Source of the DNA: Planctomicrobium piriforme
Lineage (GTDB): Bacteria > Planctomycetota > Planctomycetia > Planctomycetales > Planctomycetaceae
Assembly (NCBI GenBank): GCA_945860955.1
Contig: CAMATH010000007.1
Coordinates: 39,785-103,784 of the forward strand
DNA: 64,000 nucleotides
Reading direction: 5' to 3'
Part shown: positions 24,446-33,049 of the stretch, piece by piece
Numbering within the stretch: position 1 is the first letter of the stretch
Layout of the letters: each line of letters starts with the position of its first letter
Made by a program: the position numbers and the translations under genes
The notes under the pieces: generated by a model
Seen by the model: the letters and a program-made list of their open reading frames with translations, nothing else
Told to the model about the DNA's origin: nothing
Database searches by the model: none

Positions 24446-26713
24446 CTACGCCGTCCTCTGTTCCGGATACTTCACTCGCCCGTGATACATCGCTGTCAGC
24501 GACTTGGTCAATGAATCTTCAATCCGGTCGAGATCGGTGAGCGTCAAGCCGCATTCGCTGAATTGTCCATCCAACAGCCGCTTCATGATGATGTCATGCA
24601 CGAGCCGTTCGATTCGGCTGGCGGTCGGTTCACTGAGAGCCCGGCTTGCTCCTTCGACCGCATCCGAGATCATCAAGACCGCCAATTCGCGGGTTGCCGG
24701 TTTGGGACCGGGGTACCGGAACAGCGACTCCTGGACGTCGTGTCGATGATCGGGTTGCTCTTCCGCCTGACGGGTCGCCTCGTGGTAGAAATACTCGACC
24801 AGGGTTGTGCCGTGATGTTGTTCGATGAAATCGATCAGCGGTTCAGGCAGCCCGTGCTGTCGCCCCAGATCGACGCCGTCTTTGACATGCCCGATGATGA
24901 TCAAGGTACTCATCGCGGGGGCGAGATGTTCGTGGCGGTTTTCGCCTGGTAATGCGTTTTCAATGAAATAGTGGGGCTTCAGCGTTTTGCCGATGTCGTG
25001 AAAGTAAGCCCCGACCCGCACCAATAGGCCGTTCGCCCCAATCGCGTCGGCGGCGGTTTCGCCGATACTGGCGACGGTAATCGAGTGGTTGTACGTTCCC
25101 GGGGCGCGGCGGACCAGTTCCTGCAACAACGGGTGCGAAACGTCGCCCAGTTCCAGCAGGCTGATATCGGTGACAGCTCCAAACCACGACTCGATGAACG
25201 GCAAACTGCCGGAAACCAAAAAACCGGCCGCCAGGCACCAGCCGGCTGACCGAAGACTCTGGTACCACTGATCGCCATCGTTCCACAACAGCGCCCCGGT
25301 GGAGCTTTGGATGAGGGCCGTCCCCCAGTGCATGAGGAAGCAGACTCCTGCGGTCCAGGCTCCGACAACCACCAGAGTCGATCGAGTGGGAACATTCGGC
25401 AAAAAGATAACGGCGGTCGCACAGACACTCATCATGACGGTGAACCGGGCCAGGTCTCCCCCGCACGCCGTCGTGACCACCACAGAGAGTGCGAATCCGG
25501 TTAAGGTCGCCAGAACCTGGTTGTGGGCGACAGCGCAAATCATGACGGCGGTCAACACGACCCCGATTTCGGCCCGCCACGGGTCAAACGAAAGCCATCT
25601 CCCCAGCCAGACCCCGATGACGATCAATGCGACGTATCTCAGAAACCTCGGCAGGCTCCAGACCAGTTTCGGCTCATTGTGAACCAGATGGTAACCGATC
25701 AACACTGAAAGAACGCTGAGCATCAGGAAGACGACGACGATTCGAAGTACGCGTTCGCCTACGGATACCTGTTTTTCCAGCTCTTCGTATTCGGCTTCCA
25801 GCAATTCGAGCTTCGGCTCGTCGATCACGTCGCCCGGTTTCACCAACTGCTGCCCGACGATATATGGTTCAATGACAGGGGGGGTTTCGTTTCGCGTTTC
25901 ACTGCGCAGTTTCTGAGTTGCGGGACCGTCGTAAATCAGGGTTTCCGGTGACTTGACTCGCAACCACGCGGTGAATTCCTCCTGCAAGGGGAGCAGCGCG
26001 GGGAAAAAGGTCCAGCGGCTTGGTTCCAAGCGTCCGCCCTGTGCCAGGACCGACGACAACTGAATTTCAGTGAGAGTCGCCGACTCGACTTTACCCGATT
26101 CGTCGTGAATCTCGGCCGTATCACTGCCACCCCGATCGGCGGGAAGATGTTCGGGACGCGCTAGGCCCGTCTTCTCGATTCGCTGCAAGAACCGGGTGAA
26201 TTCCTCGATGACTTCGGTCAGTTTCTGGTCGGTCGAAATTGCCGATTTGAGACGATCGAACGCGGTCTGTGGATCGGGGTTTTCGACCAGACCAAACAGC
26301 CGTTTCGTCTCTGCGGGGACGTCACGCAATTCGTCGATTCCCCGCAATTGCATCAGACTGGCACGGAGATCATCCGGGATACGGGCGTGATTTTTTTTAT
26401 CGAGGTTGAAAACCAGCGGAGCGCGGTCAGCTTTACGATCTCGCGCGGTTTGCGTTCGTTCCCGATCGACTCGCGAGAAGGGGATGACCGCGGCGGCACC
26501 ATCGGAAGGGCGTTGACCGAGCCGGTGCGGGAACGCGTGTCGCCATCCCTGGGCTCCGATCAAAATCAGCGAAATGACTGCAAAGGTGATCGCCAGCCGC
26601 GACAGCACCCCTTTGTCGAGCAACACCGACTTCCAATCGGGCGTCGATTCATTCGACAGCCGGAGGGTTCCGTGCCGGCCGTTCCGGCCCCGCTTATGTA
26701 AAGTCGATGACAT
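24446..26713 (-). CDS. 7TM-HD domain phosphohydrolase (PgpH-like, probable cyclic-di-AMP phosphodiesterase)
   Basis: This 755-residue protein has one N-terminal membrane helix (about 38-55), a large extracytoplasmic domain (about 56-330), seven helices (about 335-510) and a cytoplasmic HD domain. The HD domain shows YNHSITVASIGE, GAYFHDIGKTLKPHYF (the HD metal pair), ENRHEHL and FIEQHHGTTLVEYFY. Those match the 7TMR-HD family, whose Listeria member PgpH degrades c-di-AMP. It follows phoH by 28 bases in the same direction, as in many bacteria. Regulation through ligand binding to the outside domain is plausible but unseen. A c-di-AMP cyclase is not in the window. Confidence 0.9.
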   Translation of the reverse strand: MSSTLHKRGRNGRHGTLRLSNESTPDWKSVLLDKGVLSRLAITFAVISLILIGAQGWRHAFPHRLGQRPSDGAAAVIPFSRVDRERTQTARDRKADRAPLVFNLDKKNHARIPDDLRASLMQLRGIDELRDVPAETKRLFGLVENPDPQTAFDRLKSAISTDQKLTEVIEEFTRFLQRIEKTGLARPEHLPADRGGSDTAEIHDESGKVESATLTEIQLSSVLAQGGRLEPSRWTFFPALLPLQEEFTAWLRVKSPETLIYDGPATQKLRSETRNETPPVIEPYIVGQQLVKPGDVIDEPKLELLEAEYEELEKQVSVGERVLRIVVVFLMLSVLSVLIGYHLVHNEPKLVWSLPRFLRYVALIVIGVWLGRWLSFDPWRAEIGVVLTAVMICAVAHNQVLATLTGFALSVVVTTACGGDLARFTVMMSVCATAVIFLPNVPTRSTLVVVGAWTAGVCFLMHWGTALIQSSTGALLWNDGDQWYQSLRSAGWCLAAGFLVSGSLPFIESWFGAVTDISLLELGDVSHPLLQELVRRAPGTYNHSITVASIGETAADAIGANGLLVRVGAYFHDIGKTLKPHYFIENALPGENRHEHLAPAMSTLIIIGHVKDGVDLGRQHGLPEPLIDFIEQHHGTTLVEYFYHEATRQAEEQPDHRHDVQESLFRYPGPKPATRELAVLMISDAVEGASRALSEPTASRIERLVHDIIMKRLLDGQFSECGLTLTDLDRIEDSLTKSLTAMYHGRVKYPEQRTA

Positions 26714-26741
26714 ACAAACTCGTGGGGGCGAAACCGCCGCG

Positions 26742-27725
26742 CTACGAACGTCCTTTGGAGCGCGCCGGGCCGGAGTCTGGTCCTTCGTCGTACGCTTCGA
26801 CGATTTTCTTGACCAAGGGATGCCGGACGATGTCTCGTCCGGTCAGTTTCACCGTGGCGATCCCTTCCACGTGTGACAGTTTGCGAATCGCGTCGCCGAA
26901 GCCGCTGGTGACTTCCGGGGGGAGGTCGGTCTGGGTTGAGTCGCCTGTGACCACGATCCGCGAACCGTTCCCCAGACGTGTCAGAAACATCTTCATCTGG
27001 GTCACGGTGGTGTTCTGGCCTTCATCCAGAATGATAAAGGTCTCGTTCAACGTGCGGCCACGCATGAACGCCAGTGGTAAGATCTCCACCACATCGCGCT
27101 CGATGTATCGGCGAACCTGTTCGTAATCGAGCATCTCGGAGAGCGCGTCGATCAAGGGACGCAGGAACGGATTGATTTTCGCCAACATGTCGCCCGGCAG
27201 GAACCCGAGCTTCTCACCCGCTTCGACCGCGGGGCGAACCAGTACGATTTTACGAACCAGTTCCTGCCGGAGCGCGTTGACCGCCATCGCCACAGCCAGA
27301 TACGTCTTCCCGCTGCCGGCCGGTCCCTCACAAAAGACCAGGTCATGGTCGCGGATTGCCCGAACGTAGTCGGCCTGCCCCCGACTGCGCGGGTGAACAC
27401 GTCGGGCTTTTTCGAGCAGGTCGATCATTTCGCCCGGGAGAGCGGTCGCCGCTTCGCCGGCTGCCGCCGATTTGGCCATTCCCAGTACACCCTCCACCTC
27501 AGTGTCGCGCAGCTCCCCTTGCTTTTCCAGGATGGAGCGCAACTCGGTGAAGACCGCCAAACCTCGTCGAATCTGTTCTTCTGTCCCGTGCAGACGCAAT
27601 TGATCGCCGCGAATTGTCACCCCGACTCCCACCGCTTCACGCACCTGCCGGAGGTAGCGATCCTGGGCACCAAACAGCAGCAAGATTTGATCGGGGTCCG
27701 CGAATGTCAGCGAATCTTCAGTCAT
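26742..27725 (-). CDS. PhoH-like ATPase (YbeZ type)
   Basis: This 327-residue protein has an N-terminal KH-like/RNA-binding segment (about 1-80) and a P-loop ATPase domain. CEGPAGSGKTYLAVA (Walker A, 132-146), IVLVRPAVEAGEKLGFLPGD (typical PhoH), ETFIILDEGQNTT (Walker B) and VVTGDSTQTDLP are all intact. PhoH/YbeZ is linked to rRNA maturation and phosphate starvation responses. It is followed by the PgpH-like gene, and this pair is conserved in many bacteria, often with ybeY. The ATG at 27725 follows a 276-base region shared with the divergent ExeA-like gene. Confidence 0.92.
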   Translation of the reverse strand: MTEDSLTFADPDQILLLFGAQDRYLRQVREAVGVGVTIRGDQLRLHGTEEQIRRGLAVFTELRSILEKQGELRDTEVEGVLGMAKSAAAGEAATALPGEMIDLLEKARRVHPRSRGQADYVRAIRDHDLVFCEGPAGSGKTYLAVAMAVNALRQELVRKIVLVRPAVEAGEKLGFLPGDMLAKINPFLRPLIDALSEMLDYEQVRRYIERDVVEILPLAFMRGRTLNETFIILDEGQNTTVTQMKMFLTRLGNGSRIVVTGDSTQTDLPPEVTSGFGDAIRKLSHVEGIATVKLTGRDIVRHPLVKKIVEAYDEGPDSGPARSKGRS

Positions 27726-28001
27726 TCCGTCAGCCTCAAAGCGACGTGCGGCGGACTCGCCGGCGAAGGTCCGCTGGTTTTGAACTGGTGGCGTATTATA
27801 TCAAGTCGCCGCTCGGAAACGACTGGATACCACCCGGATTTTTCTGGACACACGAACACGACCGGGGGTTCGCCCCCCTGAATTGCCCAATTTCCGTCGG
27901 CCGTACTTCATCCGCGTCATTCAAGCTCAGCCGGCCGTTGGTTCGATTCTACAGACGCTGCGGGTTCCGCCCGAATTGGCGGGTTTCCAGGGAAGGACGA
28001 C

Positions 28002-29843
28002 ATGTACGAGGAACACTTCGGGTTTCGCCACCCTCCATTTGCCGCGACTCCCGATGCGCGCTGCTGCTTCGTCCCCGAAGCGTTGCGGGCGACGATCGAC
28101 GAATTGGTCCTGCGTCTCGACGCCGGGCAGGGCATCTGCGTACTCAGCGGTGCGGCCGGTCTGGGCAAGACCCTGATCAACCGGGTCGTCGCCAGCGAAC
28201 TCGACGCGCGGTTCCACGTCATTCGACTCGCCACTCCGGGTTCCCTCTCCCGCAAGGCGCTGTTGCAATCGCTGTTGTCCGACCTCGATCGCCCGCAGAT
28301 CGATGTCGATGAACAGCGACTGCGGCTGGAACTGGTCACGGCACTGAGGCAGCGGCTGCGCGATGATCGGCCCTGTGTACTGCTGGTGGACGAGGCGCAC
28401 ACTTTGTCCCCGCGACTGTTCGAAGAACTGCGGAGCCTGGCGATTCTGGATGAACAGGCGCAGCCGTTGTTGCGCGTCATGCTCTCGGGCCAGTCAAGGC
28501 TCGAGGAAACTCTGACCGCGCCGGAGTTCGACGCGTTGAACCAGCAGATCGTCTGTCACAAACTGTTGGAATCGATGACGCTGACCGAATCGGTTGAGTA
28601 TGTCCTGCATCGGGTCGCCTGGGCGGGGGGGGATCCGGAGTGTCTGTTTTCCATTCCGGCGCTCGACCTGATCGTTCGGGCAGCGGCTGGCAATCCGCGG
28701 TTGCTAAACCGGTTGTGCGACTTGAGTCTGATTCTCGCCAGCGCCCACGATTTGCCCCAGGTCGGGCATCCCGAGGTGGAGTCCGCCCTGTCCGAGCTGC
28801 GGCAATTGCCCTTGCGCTGGAACGAGGATCTTCCCGATTTCCACACAACCGCTGCGCGCAGCGACACGCTGTCGGCGGAGGCTTCCCACTCGTTTTTGGC
28901 TGTCGACGAACAGATCGGCGAAAAAAGTGTGGAAGGGGGGGATCTGGAGGAGTTTCTTGACGAATCAACCGACGATGCGGATCTGTCGCACGACGAGAGT
29001 TTCGGCGACGATCCGTCCGCCGCCACCGAGTTCATTCTGGAAGATGACACTCCGTCTGCCTCAGAGGACGTTGAATTTGGGGAAGACGAAGACTCGGAAA
29101 TTCAATGGGTGGCCCCATTTATCTCCGACTCGCCGCATGTCTCAGTCGAACCGCAGTCAGATGTCACCACTCGCCCGCTCGCTGCGACTCCATCCGACGC
29201 GGGTTTTGAAACGGTCGCCGATCCCTATGCCGCGCTCGATCCGCAGCGTCCCCGGCTGATGCGGACCTATGACGACCAGGCGCAGGCCGCCGTTTGGAAC
29301 GGTCGGGCGAAAGATGCGGGTTCCATTCCGCAACTTCCCCCCGAACCGCCATCGGATCTGGTCTTTGATGAGTTGCCGGTTCGCGAAACTCCCCTTGAGC
29401 CAGCCAGCCGCGTTGGGGGTGACGCGTCGCGTGCTCCGTTCGAAGCTGCCGCGACGGCTGGAAGCGCGACCCCCGTTTTGACCCGCCGGGCCACCGACGG
29501 GCAGCTCCGCGGGAACGTCTTCGACAGTGCGGTCGATGAGTATGACGTCGTGGAGCCGGAATCCACTCCCGTGTCGCCAGTGCAGCCTGCACCGAGCGTC
29601 GCGTCGATGGTGACTGACGCTGCGGATGATGTCGCTGAAGAGTTTGGCGCGGGAGTCGTCAAGGAACACGGCGAGAAACCACGCGTAGACACACCGGATA
29701 TCAAGTCCCCGCGCATCGCGAGCGTTCATTCGGCACATCCCCCCGCCGCCCCCGTGGCGAGTCGGTCGCGAGGCTTGGGGATGCTGTTCAGCACGTTGCG
29801 CCGGAAGCTGGGGAAGGGACCGGGAGCTGTCGGTCAGCGATGA
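28002..29843 (+). CDS. ExeA-like AAA ATPase with long acidic tail
   Basis: This 613-residue protein has an N-terminal AAA+ (TniB/ExeA-like) domain. It begins with MYEEHFGFRHPPF, the hallmark of the family, then Walker A SGAAGLGKTL (49-58) and VLLVDEAHTL near 126-135. LSGQSRLEETL and NPRLLNRLCDLSL complete the motor. GGAAGGA precedes the ATG. Residues about 290-613 are acidic, Pro/Ser-rich and likely disordered, ending in a basic patch. Aeromonas ExeA has a membrane segment and a peptidoglycan-binding domain instead; neither is seen here. It converges on the last gene of the secretion cluster, so a role in assembling that machine across the cell wall is plausible. Confidence 0.88.
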   Translation: MYEEHFGFRHPPFAATPDARCCFVPEALRATIDELVLRLDAGQGICVLSGAAGLGKTLINRVVASELDARFHVIRLATPGSLSRKALLQSLLSDLDRPQIDVDEQRLRLELVTALRQRLRDDRPCVLLVDEAHTLSPRLFEELRSLAILDEQAQPLLRVMLSGQSRLEETLTAPEFDALNQQIVCHKLLESMTLTESVEYVLHRVAWAGGDPECLFSIPALDLIVRAAAGNPRLLNRLCDLSLILASAHDLPQVGHPEVESALSELRQLPLRWNEDLPDFHTTAARSDTLSAEASHSFLAVDEQIGEKSVEGGDLEEFLDESTDDADLSHDESFGDDPSAATEFILEDDTPSASEDVEFGEDEDSEIQWVAPFISDSPHVSVEPQSDVTTRPLAATPSDAGFETVADPYAALDPQRPRLMRTYDDQAQAAVWNGRAKDAGSIPQLPPEPPSDLVFDELPVRETPLEPASRVGGDASRAPFEAAATAGSATPVLTRRATDGQLRGNVFDSAVDEYDVVEPESTPVSPVQPAPSVASMVTDAADDVAEEFGAGVVKEHGEKPRVDTPDIKSPRIASVHSAHPPAAPVASRSRGLGMLFSTLRRKLGKGPGAVGQR

Positions 29844-29940
29844 ACTCACGGGATTCGCACCCCGGAATTCACCCCATTTGGATCCAATCGCTTTACTTCG
29901 CAGGCGCGACGAGCTTGGCCTGCTCGGCTGAAATGATCGG

Positions 29941-30930
29941 CTACGATCCTTCCGTCTTTTTCAGCTTCACCATCTGCGTCAGGTTCTTGCCGAGATCCAG
30001 GCGGAACTCATCCTCCCCGACGCGCAACGTCACCGACTTGTCGGCGATTTCGACAACCTTCCCTTCCATCCCGCCCGCTTTAAAGTCGGCACCCCGCTTG
30101 AGTACCGTCTGCTTGTTGCTGCTGCGATCGTACAAAAACGCGTCCGAGACGCCGTTGCGAATCACCGAGCCGACCAGATAGACGTATTCGGCCGTTGAAG
30201 GCGTCGTTGGGGGCGGCGGAGGAGGGGGGGGCGCGGGGGGAGTTGTCGGAGGGGGTTCGGGAACCTTGGGCGGCCCGTTGTAGCCACGCACGAACAGGTT
30301 TTTCTTGCTGATCGCGTCAAACGTTTCTGGGCCGGCGAGTTTGGTCTCGGAAAGTGGTCCCGGCGCGGTACCATCGACCCACATCGTGGTGCGGACTGGC
30401 GAACTTAAGAGCGCCATCGCTTCCACTTGCAACTTGATCTTGAGGTTCGGGTCTGCTTCCCGACGGGGGGCGTCCATTCGCAGACTGGTGACCTTCATCA
30501 ACAGTCCGGACTTCTGAAACTCGTGCAGCAACTCCGCGACCTGGCCGAGGGTTCCGTTGCCATTCACTTCGCCCCGCACCAGAAAATACGTGTTCTCTTT
30601 CTTTTGATTGTCGGCCCGGGGTCGATCGACGACGACGTTCGTCAGCTTGACGCCGGTCGCGGTATCGGTCAGCCAGTTTTGAAAGACCGCTTCGGCAGTG
30701 ACCGGGTCGGGAGGGAGACTCCGCTTCCTCAGCTCGGCCATCTTTTTGACCCCCAGGCGTTGCCGTTGGCGGTCTTTTTCCTTGCGGGTGACCTCCTGTT
30801 GCAACGTGTCGATCTGATCCTGGCGGGTCGATACGGGGGCGAAAACCATCGAATCAACCATGCTCGGCAACTGCCAGACCGCGATGACGGCCGCCAACCC
30901 ACCCAGCATCAACTTTTGACGGTTGGTCAT
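29941..30930 (-). CDS. PilO-PilP-like fusion (GspM/GspC-like inner-membrane protein)
   Basis: This 329-residue protein starts at ATG 30930, whose first base is also the last base of the preceding TGA stop (TGATG). One N-terminal membrane helix (about 8-30) is followed by a coiled coil (35-70) and a ferredoxin-like PilO/GspM domain (about 80-175). A Pro-rich linker (224-245) leads to a small beta domain (about 245-329). ISKKNLFVRGY near 207-217 is the 'NLF' signature that marks the start of PilP/GspC homology regions. The protein would link an inner-membrane platform to the outer-membrane secretin. It is the last gene of the cluster. Confidence 0.8.
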   Translation of the reverse strand: MTNRQKLMLGGLAAVIAVWQLPSMVDSMVFAPVSTRQDQIDTLQQEVTRKEKDRQRQRLGVKKMAELRKRSLPPDPVTAEAVFQNWLTDTATGVKLTNVVVDRPRADNQKKENTYFLVRGEVNGNGTLGQVAELLHEFQKSGLLMKVTSLRMDAPRREADPNLKIKLQVEAMALLSSPVRTTMWVDGTAPGPLSETKLAGPETFDAISKKNLFVRGYNGPPKVPEPPPTTPPAPPPPPPPPTTPSTAEYVYLVGSVIRNGVSDAFLYDRSSNKQTVLKRGADFKAGGMEGKVVEIADKSVTLRVGEDEFRLDLGKNLTQMVKLKKTEGS

Positions 30931-32723
30931 CAATGTGTCTCCTGTTTCGTGGAGGATTCGCCGCCGGCTGGCTGCTCGGCCTCACTCTTCGGCTTCTCGT
31001 CGACCTTGCTCTCGGTCGACTTCTCTGACGCCTTGGGCTGCTCGGATAGGTCTTTCGTCGTGGTACTTGTCTTCGCCGCCGGTTTCGAGGACTTTTCCGC
31101 GGTTTTGGTCTCGGATTTGGTTCCTTCCGGTGTGGGAGTCCCAGCTTTCGAGGTCTCGTCTGGTTTCGTTGTTGTCGCGTCGACTCCGTCCGCCTCGTTC
31201 TCCTCGGCGACTTTGGTTTCTTTCACTCCTTTTGCTCCCTTTTTCGCCGCTCCCTTCTCCTTCTTGGGCTCCTTGAGAAGTATCTCCTGACCGTCGATCT
31301 TCCAGGGGTAGTAGCTGTCCGTCTGGGACTGCGTCACCTGGTAGGGTTTCACCCGATATCGATCCTCTGCGGTCAGCGGCCCGGTCGCCAGTGCCATCAC
31401 GTCCTTCTTTTCGCGGGCGAACCCATGCGCGACGATTTTCGCGGGCTGGTTGTTCAGCTTGGAGAATTGCAGCGATTCGAGATACATGCGGTCGGTCGCC
31501 GGCATGCGCTGGGTGAAATCGCCAAACTGTCCCAGCCAGTCAACCCCTTCTCCCTGCCACGTTTCAACGAGCGCCAGAGCATTGTCGGTCGGCTTCCCTT
31601 TCTTGATTTCCGCGTCGAGTTGCATACCGCGATTCGTCATTCCTTCGATGTCGGAATCGAGATTACTCAGCCTGAAGAACTGGGCACCAAGCAGGGTGGC
31701 CACCAGGGTTCCCGCCCCGACCCCCGCCATGATCAACCGCTGCTTGCGGTTGTCTTTCTTGACGACCGTCTTCCGCGGATTCAAAAAGTCGATCCCGATG
31801 ACTTTGGGGTCAGACCGTCCCAGCAGCATGCCAATCGGGCCGGCGAATTGCGACCGGATGTTCTCTTCCGGGAGCCCCGTCGACCCGTCCCGGTCCAGCC
31901 ACGCGAGGGGATCGATCGGTTGAACTTCGCACGACAATCGCCGCTGCAACGCCGTCGCCAGCACCTCTTGTTCGGTCGGACCGACCAGCATCCAGGCGTG
32001 TTCGATTTTGACGTCAGCGATCGCACCCCGCAGTGCCACCAGCGCCCGGCTCACTTCGGGAACGATGGATTGCTGCTCGACCGCGTCGGGATCCTGATTG
32101 AGCCGGGCAGAGTGCGAGAACAACAACGCGCCCGCGCGAAACACCGAAATCTCAAGGCGTCGGCCAAACCGACCCACAACCAGGCTGACGCCGTTCCGTT
32201 CACTGGGGAGCTGCAACTCGGCCCGCGCCACCAGCTCGGCGACAGCGGCCGGTGTGAACCCGACCGAGGCGAGCGTGGCCCCCGCCCCAAGGCACTGCAC
32301 GCGGATCGACTCCACCAGTTGCTTGGAGACGGTCGCCGCCAGCACGTCGCGCCCGGGCATTTCCGTCCGTCGCACGAGGGGCAGAAAGTCGAGACACTGC
32401 TCGTCCATCGCCATCGACGACTTGGCCCCCATCTGGAACCGCACCATCGTCGGGAGTTCGTTGTCGGGGGTATCGGGCAATTCCAATCGACGAACGAACG
32501 CGTCGTCGCGGGGGAGTGTGACCAGCACCTCACCGCTGTAAGAAATCCCCTGTTTTGAAAGCTCCGATTTCAGCCAGTCGGCGGGAACCGCGTCCGTCGA
32601 GGCTCCCCCCCCGGTGCGGGGTATCAGAAAACTCTGTTTCACTCGGACGTGCCCGGGCGACACCGTGGCGAGGACGCCGGCGATCTGTTCGTGTTCCCAT
32701 TCCAGGGCCAAGGTATCGGGCAT
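30930..32723 (-). CDS. PilM-PilN-like fusion (GspL-like) with Lys/Glu-rich tail
   Basis: This 597-residue protein has an actin-like cytoplasmic domain (about 1-300; VLVTLPRDDAFVRRLELP, AATVSKQLVESIRVQCLGAG, SLVVGRFGRRLEISVFR). An IGIDFLNPRK segment follows (the Asn-Pro-Arg found at the start of PilN), then one membrane helix (about 330-352), a coiled coil and a ferredoxin-like region to about 490. That is PilM and PilN joined, as in GspL of type II systems. The last 100 residues are Lys/Glu/Thr-rich and probably disordered. It would carry the signal from the GspE ATPase to the periplasmic parts. It overlaps the next gene by one base. Confidence 0.83.
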   Translation of the reverse strand: MPDTLALEWEHEQIAGVLATVSPGHVRVKQSFLIPRTGGGASTDAVPADWLKSELSKQGISYSGEVLVTLPRDDAFVRRLELPDTPDNELPTMVRFQMGAKSSMAMDEQCLDFLPLVRRTEMPGRDVLAATVSKQLVESIRVQCLGAGATLASVGFTPAAVAELVARAELQLPSERNGVSLVVGRFGRRLEISVFRAGALLFSHSARLNQDPDAVEQQSIVPEVSRALVALRGAIADVKIEHAWMLVGPTEQEVLATALQRRLSCEVQPIDPLAWLDRDGSTGLPEENIRSQFAGPIGMLLGRSDPKVIGIDFLNPRKTVVKKDNRKQRLIMAGVGAGTLVATLLGAQFFRLSNLDSDIEGMTNRGMQLDAEIKKGKPTDNALALVETWQGEGVDWLGQFGDFTQRMPATDRMYLESLQFSKLNNQPAKIVAHGFAREKKDVMALATGPLTAEDRYRVKPYQVTQSQTDSYYPWKIDGQEILLKEPKKEKGAAKKGAKGVKETKVAEENEADGVDATTTKPDETSKAGTPTPEGTKSETKTAEKSSKPAAKTSTTTKDLSEQPKASEKSTESKVDEKPKSEAEQPAGGESSTKQETH

Positions 32724-33049
32724 GGTTCGTATCAGTTCCGAATGCGACCACCTGAGATGACATCATCGACCGGGTCGGCTAGTTCCACAGTATCATTTAA
32801 CACTCTCGGCCGGCCGGGGGGCTTGGGGAAAGCGGGCGATCTTTTTGGGATTGGTTGGGATTGTACGCGATGTGCGGGTGAAAGTGGATTTCTGGTGCGC
32901 GGCGGTGAAAAAGTTGCATGCGAAACGCTCGCGTCGTAGGACGGGTCTCTGGCCCGTCCGTCCAAGTTGGCAGACTATAATCCATTCTATGGGCCGCCCC
33001 TCCGGACGGGTCCGAGACCCATCCTACGGCGGCGTGATGCCAGACTCCT
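32724..33049. other. Intergenic gap inside the secretion cluster (326 bases)
   Basis: No gene is visible. The left part is C-rich on the coding strand. The right part is mostly taken up by an imperfect inverted repeat (32931-33031) of miniature-element type. The gap separates the gspK-like gene from the pilM/N-like gene, so the last two genes of the cluster may have their own promoter. Confidence 0.6.
32931..33031. mobile_element. Candidate miniature inverted-repeat element (MITE-like), about 100 bp
   Basis: The ends read CGTCGTAGGACGGGTCTC (32932-32949) and GAGACCCATCCTACGGCG (33014-33031), complementary over 18 bases with two mismatches. GGACGGGTC recurs inside the right half. There is no coding capacity. 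The arrangement of 'GTAGGACGGGTCTC...' with a mirrored end is typical of small non-autonomous repeats in intergenic DNA; no matching transposase is in the window. Confidence 0.5.
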
